A stretch of DNA of 52,760 nt from Thermoclostridium caenicola (GCF_900142095.1 NZ_FQZP01000014.1:1-52760); one strand, 5' to 3'; shown: positions 16,086-25,333, numbered from the stretch's first letter. Notes: a model not told the origin generated them from the letters alone. A program made the numbers and translations.

Positions 16086-16114
16086 TCCGGGCGTAAAAAC
16101 CCGGATTTCCTTTT
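16086..16114 (+). terminator. Terminator after the zinc-ribbon gene
   Basis: TCCGGG (16086-16091) pairs with CCCGGA (16100-16105) across an 8-base loop. The tail TTTCCTTTT follows. Confidence 0.6.
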
Positions 16115-16183
16115 AGGAAGTCTGTTGTGTATAATGAAACAATCGTCGATATAATGCATCAAGCAATGGGGAGAGACAACGGT

Positions 16184-16687
16184 ATGAAGGACAAGTATTG
16201 CAAGGCAGCATTGGAAATGGGAGCCGATCATGCGGTGCCGTTTACCATTGATCAGATTGCGTTTGATTCCAGGACCATTCTCAAGTGCATGTTCGGCTGT
16301 TCGGACTGGGGATATGGCCTCACCTGCCCGTCCCGCAAGGGCTCCCTGATGCCCTGGGAATACGAAAAGGTGCTTAAAAAGTATCAGTGGGGCATCATCA
16401 TCCATTCAGGCGATAAGAAGGTATCCCAGGAGGTTTCCTACGCCATCGAACGGATGGCCTTTCTGGACGGGTATTACTTCGCGTTTTCCCTGAGCGATTG
16501 CGCCTGCTGTGCCAAATGTGCCGGTTTTTCGGGAGGAAGATGTGCCAATCCCGGAAAGGCGAGACCCGCCTTCCACAGCGTCGGGATCGATGTGTTCAAA
16601 ACAGTCCGCCAGTTTGGCCTTCCCATTGATACCCTCAAGCATGAGGAAGACCCCCAGAACTGGTATTCGGCCGTTTTCATCGAGTAG
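16184..16687 (+). CDS. DUF2284 family predicted metal-binding protein
   Basis: This is a 167-residue cytoplasmic protein. ATG 16184 has GGGGAGAG 8 nt upstream; earlier in-frame starts lack a site. It carries the Cys-rich DUF2284 pattern: CMFGCSDWGYGLTCPSRKG near residue 35, then CACCAKC, CANPGKARPAF and GIDVFKTV. About nine cysteines suggest an iron-sulfur cluster or other metal. The family is widespread in anaerobes and its biochemical role is unknown to me. No terminator is obvious after it. Confidence 0.85.
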   Translation: MKDKYCKAALEMGADHAVPFTIDQIAFDSRTILKCMFGCSDWGYGLTCPSRKGSLMPWEYEKVLKKYQWGIIIHSGDKKVSQEVSYAIERMAFLDGYYFAFSLSDCACCAKCAGFSGGRCANPGKARPAFHSVGIDVFKTVRQFGLPIDTLKHEEDPQNWYSAVFIE

Positions 16688-16828
16688 GCATGCGTTACGC
16701 CTCCCTCAGGTACCAAACCCGGAGGGGACATCCGGCACCATGGGCCGGAAAGCTGGTCCGCTGCAGGCGTGTGCTGCCCACCGACGGGTTCTGTCCCTGG
16801 GGGTGTGAAAAAAATAAAAAATTAACTC

Positions 16829-16857
16829 TTGATCATTTGAAGATTTTCATGTATACT
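16829..16857 (+). promoter_or_regulatory. Sigma-A promoter of tRNA-Leu
   Basis: TTGATC (16829-16834) and TATACT (16852-16857) have a 17-base spacer and lie 45 bases before the tRNA. Apart from this promoter, nothing else is seen in 16688-16902. Confidence 0.75.
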
Positions 16858-16902
16858 TAGTTTTGCCGATTCGGTCCGGCAAGTGAAGCGAATTGGAAAC
16901 GT

Positions 16903-16989
16903 GCGAAAGTGGTGGAATTGGCAGACTCGCTAGATTCAGGTTCTAGTGTCCGCAAGGACGTGCGGGTTCAAATCCCGCCTTTCGCACCA
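16903..16989 (+). tRNA. tRNA-Leu (anticodon CAG)
   Basis: This is an 87-base class II tRNA with a long variable arm (GTCCGCAAGGAC). The acceptor stem pairs GCGAAAG with CTTTCGC. The anticodon arm is CTAGA-TTCAGGT-TCTAG, giving CAG. The T loop is TTCAAAT and CCA is encoded. Confidence 0.95.
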
Positions 16990-16990
16990 G

Positions 16991-17022
16991 GGGTTTCAGG
17001 TATTAAGCCTGAAACCCTTTTT
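16991..17022 (+). terminator. Rho-independent terminator of tRNA-Leu
   Basis: A 10-bp stem, GGGTTTCAGG (16991-17000) with CCTGAAACCC (17008-17017), is followed by TTTTT. Confidence 0.9.
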
Positions 17023-17028
17023 AGCTTC

Positions 17029-17049
17029 TGGCACACAATTTGGCACACA
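17029..17049 (+). repeat. Direct repeats TGGCACACA next to tRNA-Leu
   Basis: TGGCACACA occurs at 17029-17037 and 17041-17049, with a 12-base period. Such repeats beside a tRNA 3' end resemble integrase arm-binding sites. No integrase or second tRNA end is in the window, so this may be a remnant or chance. The rest of 17050-17261 shows only a possible 12-codon frame and weak promoter-like sequence. Confidence 0.4.
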
Positions 17050-17261
17050 TGACCTCTCCGCGCCTTGATGCGGTGCAGGTAGCAACGTTATCAGGAGACA
17101 GCCATCATGGCGGTATTGTCGCTCTTAGCGCCTGATTCCCAATGAATTTGAGCTTCCAATCAGACATCCTGGCAAATGATGCTGTATTAAATTTATGGCA
17201 AGGCTGTGCATGTAAACTGAGCTGCCAGGCAGACTATGCTATACATATGAGGGAGAACAAC

Positions 17262-18428
17262 ATGAAGAAGAAAAAAAGCATTATCATTGCCGTCATCGCC
17301 ATTATCGCCATCGCTGTGGTTCTGAGTTTCTGCAGCAGGAACCAGAGTGTTGCTCCGATGGTCAGGGTGAAGGAAGCGGAGACAGGAGATATCCAGTCCT
17401 GGCTTTCCACCAACGCCATGATCGAATCCAGCGATGTCAAAAACTACTATGGCGCCTCGGGATTAAAAGTTAAAAAGGTTTATGTTGAAGTAGGGGATAC
17501 GGTTAAGAAGGGTGACATCATCCTGGAGTATGATCTGACCGATCTGATAGCAGCTGTGGAGCAGGCTGAAATCCAGTATGAAAACGCCCTGCTCAACCGG
17601 GCTGAACTCATCAGCCAGAAAAAACAGATCGAGGAGGACATGGCTGACCTGGAAGCAGAAATCCTCAGGCTGGATGGCAGTTCGGATCCCCAGGATCTGG
17701 CCACCCTGCAGGCGTTGATCCAAAAGCGTGACGCCCTGAAAACCGTATCCGATGAGCAAATCAAGCTGATGGACAACTCGGTGGCACTGGCAAAAATCGG
17801 CCTGGACTCTGCCCGTGCCAGGCTTGATGAAGTCAGGGACGGTCTTGTTGCCGACATGGATGGCACGGTGACAGCGCTTAACGCTGAGGAAGGCGCTCCT
17901 GTCATGACACAGCCGGTGGCTGTGATACAGGATATGACCCGCCTGAAGGGTGTCATCCAGCTGGGCAAGTATGATGCCGCCAAAATACAGCTGGGTCAGA
18001 GAGCTGTCCTGGAATACTCGGATAAAACATACGAGGGAAAGATATCCTTTATCAGCCCGGCCGCCACAAGGAGTATGGCAGCGGGCATGACCGGCCAGGA
18101 AACATCCCTCATGGCAGAGATAGAGATCGTCAATCCGGATGCAGCGCTGAAGATAGGCTTTGATGTGGACGCAGATATCCTGGTGGGCGAGGTCAGGAAT
18201 GTGCTCAAAATCCCTGTTGAATGCATCAAGTACGATAAGGCATACAATACTTCCGTTTTTGTGGTGGAAAATGGAACGGCAAAGCTTACACCTGTTCGCC
18301 TTGGGCTTCAGTCCGAATCGGAGATTGAGGTCGTGGAAGGCCTGAAGCAGGGAGACAAGGTCATCCTGAATCCTTCCATGGATCTTAAGGACGGTATGGC
18401 TGTTGTGGTGGAAGGAGCAGAGCAATGA
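17262..18428 (+). CDS. Membrane fusion protein of an ABC exporter (YknX/MacA-like)
   Basis: This is a 388-residue adaptor. ATG 17262 has GGGAG at 17251-17255. An N-terminal basic stretch and membrane helix (residues ~6-24) are followed by a split biotinyl-lipoyl domain (GLKVKKVYVEVGDTVKKGDI; later DGTVTALNAEEGAPV). Between the halves lies a coiled-coil hairpin (~90-195). The remainder is beta-barrel and membrane-proximal domain (RAVLEYSDKTYEGKISFISP, VLKIPVECIKYD). MacA/YknX proteins sit outside the membrane and gate a MacB-type exporter. The next two genes supply the ATPase and permease, with a 4-base overlap to the first. Order and sizes match YknXYZ of Bacillus subtilis. Confidence 0.88.
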   Translation: MKKKKSIIIAVIAIIAIAVVLSFCSRNQSVAPMVRVKEAETGDIQSWLSTNAMIESSDVKNYYGASGLKVKKVYVEVGDTVKKGDIILEYDLTDLIAAVEQAEIQYENALLNRAELISQKKQIEEDMADLEAEILRLDGSSDPQDLATLQALIQKRDALKTVSDEQIKLMDNSVALAKIGLDSARARLDEVRDGLVADMDGTVTALNAEEGAPVMTQPVAVIQDMTRLKGVIQLGKYDAAKIQLGQRAVLEYSDKTYEGKISFISPAATRSMAAGMTGQETSLMAEIEIVNPDAALKIGFDVDADILVGEVRNVLKIPVECIKYDKAYNTSVFVVENGTAKLTPVRLGLQSESEIEVVEGLKQGDKVILNPSMDLKDGMAVVVEGAEQ

Positions 18429-19117
18429 TCCGCATTGAGAATGTCACCAAGGTTTATAGGAACGGGGAAATCCAGCTGACTGCGCTTAAAGGGGTTTCGC
18501 TGCATGTGAAGCCGGGCGAGTTCGTGGCGGTCATGGGTCCCTCGGGCTGCGGGAAATCCACCCTGATGAACCTGCTTGGCTGCCTTGATAGCATAACTTC
18601 AGGGAAATACATCCTGAACGGCAAGGATGTTTCCACGCTGAGCGGCAATGAACTGGCCTATATCCGCAACAAGGAGATCGGGTTTGTTTTTCAGTCATTC
18701 AATCTGCTGCCGCGCATGACCATACTGGAAAACGTGGAACTCCCCATGGTCTATGCCGGGGTACCGGCCAGGGAAAGGCGGGCAAGAGCGCTTGAAGCGC
18801 TTGCCAGGGTCGATCTTTCCGAAAGGATCAAGCATCGACCAAGCGAGATCTCCGGCGGTCAAAGGCAAAGGGTGGCCATTGCCCGTGCCATTGTCAACAA
18901 ACCATCGGTCATCCTGGCGGATGAACCCACCGGGAACCTGGATACCAAGGTGACGGTAGAGATCATGAGAATTATTCAGCAACTGAATGATGAAGGCGTA
19001 ACCGTTCTCATGGTGACCCATGAGCCCGACGTGGCCAATTATGCCAAAAGAATCGTACGGATGAAGGACGGCTGCATAATCGATGACTACCCGGTCCAAA
19101 ACCGTACCGTTCTATAA
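18425..19117 (+). CDS. ABC exporter ATPase (YknY/MacB-type)
   Basis: This is a 230-residue ATPase of the MacB/LolD subfamily, overlapping the previous stop as ATGA. It has Walker A GPSGCGKST (~39-47), Q-loop FVFQSFNLLPRMT, signature SGGQRQRVAIARA, Walker B VILADEPTGNLD and the H-loop VTHEPDV. It drives the FtsX-like permease encoded next. Substrates of MacB systems include peptides, toxins and lipids; the substrate here is unknown. Confidence 0.92.
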   Translation: MIRIENVTKVYRNGEIQLTALKGVSLHVKPGEFVAVMGPSGCGKSTLMNLLGCLDSITSGKYILNGKDVSTLSGNELAYIRNKEIGFVFQSFNLLPRMTILENVELPMVYAGVPARERRARALEALARVDLSERIKHRPSEISGGQRQRVAIARAIVNKPSVILADEPTGNLDTKVTVEIMRIIQQLNDEGVTVLMVTHEPDVANYAKRIVRMKDGCIIDDYPVQNRTVL

Positions 19118-19131
19118 GGGGGGTGGGGAAT

Positions 19132-20346
19132 GTGAATCTGATGGAAAACGTCAAGATGGCACTTGCCAGCATCTGGTCCAACAAGATGCGTTCGTTCCTC
19201 ACCATGCTGGGCATCATCATCGGAATCAGCTCGGTTATTGCTGTGGTCTCCCTGGGCCAGGGAGGCCAGCACACCATTACCGGCGAGTTTGAAAAAATCG
19301 GAGCCAATACGGTGTTGATCACTGTGGATAGCAGCAAGGCCGAATTGAGCGACTATATCACCCTTGAGGATGTGAAACAGCTCAAGGAAAAGGTTCCATA
19401 TATCCGGTATGCCACGCCGGTCTTCCAGGTGCAGGGTCAGGCTAATTCCCGCCTGAAATCCAAGAGAGCCTATATTATCGGCGGTACCAGCGATCTCTAC
19501 CAGGTCGACAACATTGAGCTTGCATATGGGCGATTTTACAATGACGCGGAATATGAGGAAGGAAAGCCTGTGGCCATCATCAGCAACTCGGCGGCAAAGA
19601 GCCTGTTTAAGATGGAAGACGTTGTGGGCATGACCCTCGACATCGGATCTGATTTTGCGAAAAAAAGCTTTACGGTCATTGGAGTGGTAAAGAATCAGAT
19701 CGAAATGTTTTCGGACATGACCAATGAGGACAATCTGCCTGCCATTATCTATATGCCTGCAACCACTCTCAAACAGCTTTTTGGCATGTACGGGGCAACA
19801 ACCCAGGTGTACATCGTAGCCGACAGCAAGGAAAATATCGAATCCGCCGGAAACCTGGCAGTAAAACTGCTGGAAAACAGGCACGGTAACCGCGGGAGGG
19901 AAATCTACAAGGCCGAGCCCCTCATGAAGCAACTGGATCAGATCAATAACGTGCTGGGGATCTTTACGACCTTTGTTGCTGCGGTGGCGGCCATCTCCCT
20001 GCTGGTGGGCGGCGTTGGGGTCATGAACATCATGCTGGTTTCAGTAACCGAGCGTACCCGTGAGATAGGCATCAGAAAGGCCATTGGTGCCAGAACCGGG
20101 CACATCCTGTTCCAGTTCCTGACCGAATCGGTGATCATCTCCTGCATAGGAGGCATCCTTGGCCTGATTTTCGGTATTGCAGGCGCCTATGGCCTCGGAT
20201 CCATAGCCGGAATCTCACCGTACATTTCACCCGGTACGGTGATCATCGCGATTCTGTTCTCATCGGCGGTGGGTATTTTCTTCGGCATCTATCCCGCCAG
20301 GAAGGCCGCAAGGCTTGATCCCATAGAGGCTTTGAGATATGAATAG
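19132..20346 (+). CDS. ABC exporter permease (YknZ/MacB-type, FtsX fold)
   Basis: This is a 404-residue permease. GTG 19132 is chosen because a G-rich ribosome binding site (19118-19124) lies 7 nt upstream; GTG 19123 and ATG 19141 are alternatives. It has one N-terminal helix (MLGIIIGISSVIAVVSLGQG), then a ~220-residue extracytoplasmic MacB_PCD domain. Three C-terminal helices include LLVGGVGVMNIMLVSVTERT-type FtsX sequence with REIGIRKAIGA. It ends with the conserved PARKAARLDPIEALRYE. It works with the two upstream products as a tripartite exporter without an outer membrane part. A terminator follows. Confidence 0.92.
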   Translation: MNLMENVKMALASIWSNKMRSFLTMLGIIIGISSVIAVVSLGQGGQHTITGEFEKIGANTVLITVDSSKAELSDYITLEDVKQLKEKVPYIRYATPVFQVQGQANSRLKSKRAYIIGGTSDLYQVDNIELAYGRFYNDAEYEEGKPVAIISNSAAKSLFKMEDVVGMTLDIGSDFAKKSFTVIGVVKNQIEMFSDMTNEDNLPAIIYMPATTLKQLFGMYGATTQVYIVADSKENIESAGNLAVKLLENRHGNRGREIYKAEPLMKQLDQINNVLGIFTTFVAAVAAISLLVGGVGVMNIMLVSVTERTREIGIRKAIGARTGHILFQFLTESVIISCIGGILGLIFGIAGAYGLGSIAGISPYISPGTVIIAILFSSAVGIFFGIYPARKAARLDPIEALRYE

Positions 20347-20363
20347 CACAGGACACATGACTG

Positions 20364-20389
20364 ACGGGCTGGTTTTTCAGCCCGTTTTT
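20364..20389 (+). terminator. Rho-independent terminator of the YknXYZ-like operon
   Basis: An 8-bp stem, ACGGGCTG (20364-20371) with CAGCCCGT (20378-20385), is followed by TTTTT. Confidence 0.85.
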
Positions 20390-20433
20390 ATATACTCCTG
20401 AAAAATGGATACCTGGACAACCAAATGATGCTA

Positions 20434-20457
20434 ATTAATGTTATAATTAATGTTATA
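20434..20457. repeat. Tandem 12-base repeat containing two TATAAT boxes
   Basis: ATTAATGTTATA occurs twice in tandem (20434-20445 and 20446-20457). With the following bases it makes two TATAAT boxes 12 bases apart. It lies 115 bases upstream of the MoxR gene and could be its promoter region, though no good -35 is seen. Confidence 0.5.
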
Positions 20458-20571
20458 ATTATAGTAAATATCCTGTCTGTGTTACGGTTGATCCGGTATT
20501 GAGAAATGGGAAGATTGTGGATTTTCCTTGCCGCCCGTAGCTCAGGAAAAGAGGAGCGTGTCTGAATCCTC

Positions 20572-21516
20572 ATGAAAGAGAATCAAACGGTCATGAAACG
20601 TATCGTGGATAATATGTCCCGGGTAATTGTGGGCAAGGAGGGATCCGCAAGGTTGATGGTAATAGCCCTTGCCGCTTCCGGTCATGTCCTCATTGAAGAC
20701 GTACCGGGCATAGGTAAGACAACCATGGCCAATGCCATGGCAAAAACGGTTGGCCTGTCCTTCAACCGGATCCAGTTCACCCCCGACATTCTGCCTTCGG
20801 ATATTACAGGATTCACCGTGTTCAACCAGAAGACTGGGGAGTTTGAGTACAGAAGCGGTGGCATCATGAGCCATATTATCCTGGCGGATGAAATCAACAG
20901 GACCTCTCCCAAAACCCAGGCCAGCATGCTGGAGGTCATGGAGGAAAAGCAGGTTACGGTGGACGGAAAAACCTATCCGGTTCCCGATCCCTTCATGGTG
21001 ATCGCCACCCAGAACCCCGTCGAATACATGGGGACCTATCCCTTGCCTGAAGCGCAGATGGACAGGTTCATGATGAAGATTGCCATAGGTTATCCTTCCA
21101 GGTCAGAGGAGATGGATATCCTGTACAGGTTTCAGGAATCCAGTCCGCTGAGCGATCTTGATCCTGTGGTTACCAGGGAGGAATTGCTGGATCTCCGGCA
21201 ACAGGTCAGAAAGGTGAGGGTGGACCAAAGCCTTGCCGGGTATATTGTGGATCTGGTCACTGCCACGAGAAGGCATGAGCATGTCATGCTGGGATGCAGT
21301 CCCAGAGCATCCCTCAGCCTTTTCAGAGCCTCACAGGCTGCCGCACTGTACGACGGAAGGGATTATGTGATTCCGGAAGACATCAGGGATCTGGCCGTAC
21401 CCGTCCTCAGCCACAGGCTCGTCCTGAAGCAGGAAGCCAAAATCCGGCGCATTACCGATGAAAGCATTATTCTTGACATCGTGAATCATCAGAAAATTCC
21501 GGTTGGCGTCAAATAG
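20572..21516 (+). CDS. MoxR-family AAA+ ATPase
   Basis: This is a 314-residue ATPase. ATG 20572 is the first in-frame start after a stop at 20563. Its AGAGGAG is 15 nt upstream, unusually far, so ATG 20593 is an alternative. It has Walker A EDVPGIGKTT (~42-51), Walker B IILADEINRTSPKTQ, and the MoxR segment ATQNPVEYMGTYPLPEAQMD followed by RF. MoxR proteins act as chaperones for metal insertion or complex assembly. They are typically encoded with DUF58 and transglutaminase-like membrane proteins, exactly as here. The three genes look like one operon. Confidence 0.92.
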   Translation: MKENQTVMKRIVDNMSRVIVGKEGSARLMVIALAASGHVLIEDVPGIGKTTMANAMAKTVGLSFNRIQFTPDILPSDITGFTVFNQKTGEFEYRSGGIMSHIILADEINRTSPKTQASMLEVMEEKQVTVDGKTYPVPDPFMVIATQNPVEYMGTYPLPEAQMDRFMMKIAIGYPSRSEEMDILYRFQESSPLSDLDPVVTREELLDLRQQVRKVRVDQSLAGYIVDLVTATRRHEHVMLGCSPRASLSLFRASQAAALYDGRDYVIPEDIRDLAVPVLSHRLVLKQEAKIRRITDESIILDIVNHQKIPVGVK

Positions 21517-21572
21517 CGGGTATAAGGGGAGTATCACGGTATTCCAAAACATGGAACGGAGGACGGCACGCC

Positions 21573-22895
21573 ATGGCCAAGAGGAAGGATCCGGAATCAA
21601 GGTATAGAAAGCGCAATATCGCCCGCTATCTTCTGCTTCTGTTTGCAAGCCTTGCCTATGCATTATTCTACGGCGGCATATTCCCGTACACTTTCCTATA
21701 CATGATGCTGGCTTTGCCTGTTATTTCTGCCCTGCATATGGCTATTGTCTGCTACTTTTTCCGAATGAGCGAGCGTGTTGGCGAAAGAACCTTCGTTAAG
21801 GGAGAATGCGCCACTTATCATTTGATCCTTCAGAATACCTCGTTTCTTTATATGCCCTACATCACCGTCCATATGCAATTGGAGGGGCAGTTCATTCTGA
21901 AAAACCTCAGGAGTGCACACCTTTCCCTGGCTCCCTTCAGCCGCCGTGAGTTCAAATACAGGATGCCCCTTTATTTCAGAGGCCGCTATGATATCGGCGT
22001 GAACTATATTGAAATCCAGGATCTGCTTGGCTTAATCAAGATCAGGTTGAATCCATTCGAAAAGAAGAGCATTCTGGTTAAGCCGCGGATCCTGGAACAG
22101 AACAGCAAAAGCATATCAGCAGCAAGGCTTTCGGAAGGCGAGATTTCCGCCGGACTCCACGAAACCGGTCACAATGAGATTAAGGATATCAGGGAATACG
22201 TCTATGGGGACAGTTTCAGAAAGATCCACTGGAAACTCACATCCAAGCTCTCAAAACCCATGGTCAAAGATACCCGCAATGAACTGGACAATGATATTAT
22301 ACTGCTCCTGAACCTGAACAAATCAGGGCCCGTCAACGAGGAGACCCTCATCAAGGAGGATTGTCTCATCGAGGAAATGGTATCGACTATCTATTTTCTT
22401 TTGAGGCGAAATATCCCTGTCAAGCTCTGCTTTTTCAAAGAAGGGCCCTATACATTCCGTGCCGCGTCTCTCAATGAATTTGAAGGCCTGTATCAGATTC
22501 TGAGCGAAGTCAAGTTTTCCGGAGATGACGATTTCGAGAGCATTTATCATTACTTTACCGATACGGAGCAGAACTGCAGGTTGATCTATGTCTTTTCAGT
22601 CAATCTTGACGGAAAAATGATTGAAGCATCCCACCGCATCAAAAACAAAGGCTTCGATATCGAGCTCTATTATGTGGATATTGTGGGCATCAGCCAGGAT
22701 GATGCAGAGGCAAAGAACGAACTGGCCGACCTCCTGATGAAAAGCAACATCAGGGGTTATCTTCTGACACCCTGCGTCGTGGAGATACCGGAAGAACAGG
22801 AGGAGCCCGAAAAGGCGTGGGAAAGTGAACCCGTGATGGCCTGGCCATGGAAGAAGAAAAGGGAAAAGGTGAACGCACATGAAAAGCAGGCTTGA
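21573..22895 (+). CDS. DUF58 domain membrane protein
   Basis: This is a 440-residue protein. ATG 21573 has GGAGG 10 nt upstream. Two N-terminal membrane helices (~12-55) are followed by a cytoplasmic or peripheral part. The DUF58 signature is IKDIREYVYGDSFRKIHWKL. It continues with a von Willebrand A-like section (NDIILLLNLNKSG). The C-terminus is rich in Pro, Glu and Lys. DUF58 proteins partner MoxR ATPases; precise function is unknown. The next gene starts inside its last codons (17-base overlap), so translation is coupled. Confidence 0.88.
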   Translation: MAKRKDPESRYRKRNIARYLLLLFASLAYALFYGGIFPYTFLYMMLALPVISALHMAIVCYFFRMSERVGERTFVKGECATYHLILQNTSFLYMPYITVHMQLEGQFILKNLRSAHLSLAPFSRREFKYRMPLYFRGRYDIGVNYIEIQDLLGLIKIRLNPFEKKSILVKPRILEQNSKSISAARLSEGEISAGLHETGHNEIKDIREYVYGDSFRKIHWKLTSKLSKPMVKDTRNELDNDIILLLNLNKSGPVNEETLIKEDCLIEEMVSTIYFLLRRNIPVKLCFFKEGPYTFRAASLNEFEGLYQILSEVKFSGDDDFESIYHYFTDTEQNCRLIYVFSVNLDGKMIEASHRIKNKGFDIELYYVDIVGISQDDAEAKNELADLLMKSNIRGYLLTPCVVEIPEEQEEPEKAWESEPVMAWPWKKKREKVNAHEKQA

Positions 22896-25332
22896 TAAGT
22901 TGTTCATCTATTTCATAGGATATCTCTATGTACTGGTTATGCTTTTTCTTGCCTCGTCCGTGTTCAGTGGTCAAATCCCCGCAGCCATGCTGCTTCTGAC
23001 CGCAACAGCCGTATATTTTGTTATCAATCTGCTTCTCCTGTTCAGGGTCAGCCGGATTGCTTCCTGCATGGTTTTCGGAGCCGTGTGCACAGGGGCTGTC
23101 GCGCTTTATTTGACGGGAAATGGCGGTTTTCTTGCCGATCAGGTGACCCCACTGGCCAGGATGCTCGAAAGCGTTTATTACGGCCAGATGCTTATCCTTT
23201 CCGAACAGCCGCCGGCATCCGTCATCATGCTTGTCAGCCTGGCTTCCGCTCTGTTGTCCGTACTGGTGCATTACCTTTTCAACCGCTGTTTCCGGATGTT
23301 CCTTCTGACCGGATTTGTCCTTGCCATGCATATCGGTATCTGGTCCCTCACGGGAAAGGAGAACAAAACCCTGTTGGCCTTTACAATGATCCTGACTGTC
23401 CTGTCCTATTTCAGGCAGGTTTATGAACGGAAGGCCAGATACGGCCTGCTCACAGGAGGCATGTCGGCGGGCAGGCTGATGCTGTTTACACTGCCTGCCG
23501 TTATTCTTCCGGTTCTCATTGTCATTTCCCTGCCAAAAAGCGAACGCCCCATTCGGTGGCCCTGGCTTGATCGGAAGGCATACGAGGCTTACCAGTACCT
23601 GGAGGAAAGGTTCGGTCGCACCGATGTGGAATTTTTCACGCTTTCGGCAACGGGATTCAGCGGCTTTGCCAACAGGCTAGGCGGGCAGGTAAGACCGAAA
23701 AATACCGTCATGATGGATGTTAAGGGGATCAAGCGGACCTATCTGCGCGGAGCCGCATATTCCTGGTATGAGAGCAATATGTGGCACCAAAGCACCGGGG
23801 ATCAGCAGGATATCACAGAGATTGAAAACACGCTGTTGGAAAACCGGATAGGATGGCTTCACATTCCGGTCGAAAAGTTGTTTCCGGAAGCGGAGGAAAA
23901 CGATAAGGAGCTATTGCAAAACCTCGCATCCGGGAAAGCACAACCATTCCTGTTTCCTACATATTCCATAGAAGTGCGTCCCCGAGGCCTGTCAACAAAA
24001 ACCGTATTTGCTCCACTTCTCACCATTCTGCCCATCACCAGCGGCGAGGGCGGGAACCTGGATGTACAGCAGGATAGTCATGGTATCGCTATTGCCCCGG
24101 AAAAACTGACAAGGGGCTCACAATATACCGTATACTACCTGCAGCCCATGTATGGGGCTCCCATGCTGAAAAGAGCATTGGCATTCAGTTATGACAGCCT
24201 GTATCAGGATGCGCTTGACGAGGTTGTGAGGCATCGGCGTGTGCTTCTGGCCCGCGGTGCTTCTGCTCAAAGCCCGCTCCTGGAAGAACTGGAAAGAAAA
24301 ATAGAGGCATTGACATTTCTTTTGGCCCGCTCAAAGGAGATTGAAGAAGCATATACCCAGCTCAGCGATGATACGCCGGAACGTGTCCTGAACCTGGCGA
24401 GGGACCTGACAACGCCTTGCGCCAACGACTATGAAAAGGTCATCGCCATTGAGGAATACCTGAAGAGCAATTATGAATACACGTTAAGCCCAAGCAATGT
24501 ACCCGAGGGACGGGATTTCGTGGATTGGTTTCTGTTCGAGGACAGGAGGGGGTACTGCACCTATTATGCCACATCGATGGTGGTTTTGCTCCGTGCGGCC
24601 GGGATCCCGGCAAGGTACGTGGAAGGGTTCGTCATGCCCGCAAAACACCAGGATAACGTTTATACCATCACCGGACGGAACGCCCACGCGTGGGTGGAGG
24701 TATATTTTCAGGGATTCGGATGGCTCACCTTTGAACCCACACCCGTCTATGCCGATGTGATGCAATACCTGCCTTCCGAGGATGATATCCGCAAGGTCGG
24801 CGAAACTCCAAAAGACATGGAGGTCCTGATGAACAGGTACGCCCAAATGTACGGAAGGACATCTTCTGATCAGCCTGCGGCAATCCGCAGAGAAACAACT
24901 GCCAACCCTCTTGCAGCATATGCCAGGTACCTTCCCATGGCCATCGCCGTTTTACTCCTGGCCATGCTTATCATTGATCGGGTGACTGTTCTCATCGAAA
25001 CCCTGATTTTCCTAAGCCTTGATGACAAGAGAAAGGTAATACGCCTGTACCAGACCATGATCAAATGGCTGGAAAGCTCAGGTCTTGCTCTCCAACCCGG
25101 TGAAACGGTACTGGATTTCGGTCGTCGCGTTGACAACATCTATTCATTAACCCCATATACCATGTCCGACGCCTCAGAGATCTTCTGCCGAGCCAGGTAC
25201 GGGAACAAGGAGATAACCGGGGAAGAGCTCGGGGTTGTCCGGAGCGTATCGCAAAAATTACGGAAAGTCTTGCTAAAAAATCTCGGTATTCGGCGCTTGA
25301 TGCCGATCAGGCACATCCTTTACAGGATCTGA
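22879..25332 (+). CDS. TgpA-like membrane transglutaminase-domain protein
   Basis: This is an 817-residue membrane protein. ATG 22879 lies within the DUF58 gene and is preceded by AAAAGGTGA. About six N-terminal helices (to ~residue 225) precede a large extracytoplasmic region. A transglutaminase core holds the catalytic Cys in RRGYCTYYATSMVVLLRAAG and the His in RNAHAWVEVYF. The third position lies in WLTFEPTP, where Glu replaces the more usual Asp, as in many Firmicutes members. A single helix (~680-700) and a DUF4129-like cytoplasmic tail follow. With MoxR and DUF58 it forms a conserved set. A role in cell-envelope or secreted-protein processing is inferred. Confidence 0.9.
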   Translation: MKSRLDKLFIYFIGYLYVLVMLFLASSVFSGQIPAAMLLLTATAVYFVINLLLLFRVSRIASCMVFGAVCTGAVALYLTGNGGFLADQVTPLARMLESVYYGQMLILSEQPPASVIMLVSLASALLSVLVHYLFNRCFRMFLLTGFVLAMHIGIWSLTGKENKTLLAFTMILTVLSYFRQVYERKARYGLLTGGMSAGRLMLFTLPAVILPVLIVISLPKSERPIRWPWLDRKAYEAYQYLEERFGRTDVEFFTLSATGFSGFANRLGGQVRPKNTVMMDVKGIKRTYLRGAAYSWYESNMWHQSTGDQQDITEIENTLLENRIGWLHIPVEKLFPEAEENDKELLQNLASGKAQPFLFPTYSIEVRPRGLSTKTVFAPLLTILPITSGEGGNLDVQQDSHGIAIAPEKLTRGSQYTVYYLQPMYGAPMLKRALAFSYDSLYQDALDEVVRHRRVLLARGASAQSPLLEELERKIEALTFLLARSKEIEEAYTQLSDDTPERVLNLARDLTTPCANDYEKVIAIEEYLKSNYEYTLSPSNVPEGRDFVDWFLFEDRRGYCTYYATSMVVLLRAAGIPARYVEGFVMPAKHQDNVYTITGRNAHAWVEVYFQGFGWLTFEPTPVYADVMQYLPSEDDIRKVGETPKDMEVLMNRYAQMYGRTSSDQPAAIRRETTANPLAAYARYLPMAIAVLLLAMLIIDRVTVLIETLIFLSLDDKRKVIRLYQTMIKWLESSGLALQPGETVLDFGRRVDNIYSLTPYTMSDASEIFCRARYGNKEITGEELGVVRSVSQKLRKVLLKNLGIRRLMPIRHILYRI

Positions 25333-25333
25333 G

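Noticed and set aside
17124-17144. 12-codon frame upstream of the YknX-like gene (begins MAVLSLL)
   Set aside because: It has a plausible GGAG site but is too short to support alone, and shows no stalling motif or terminator link.
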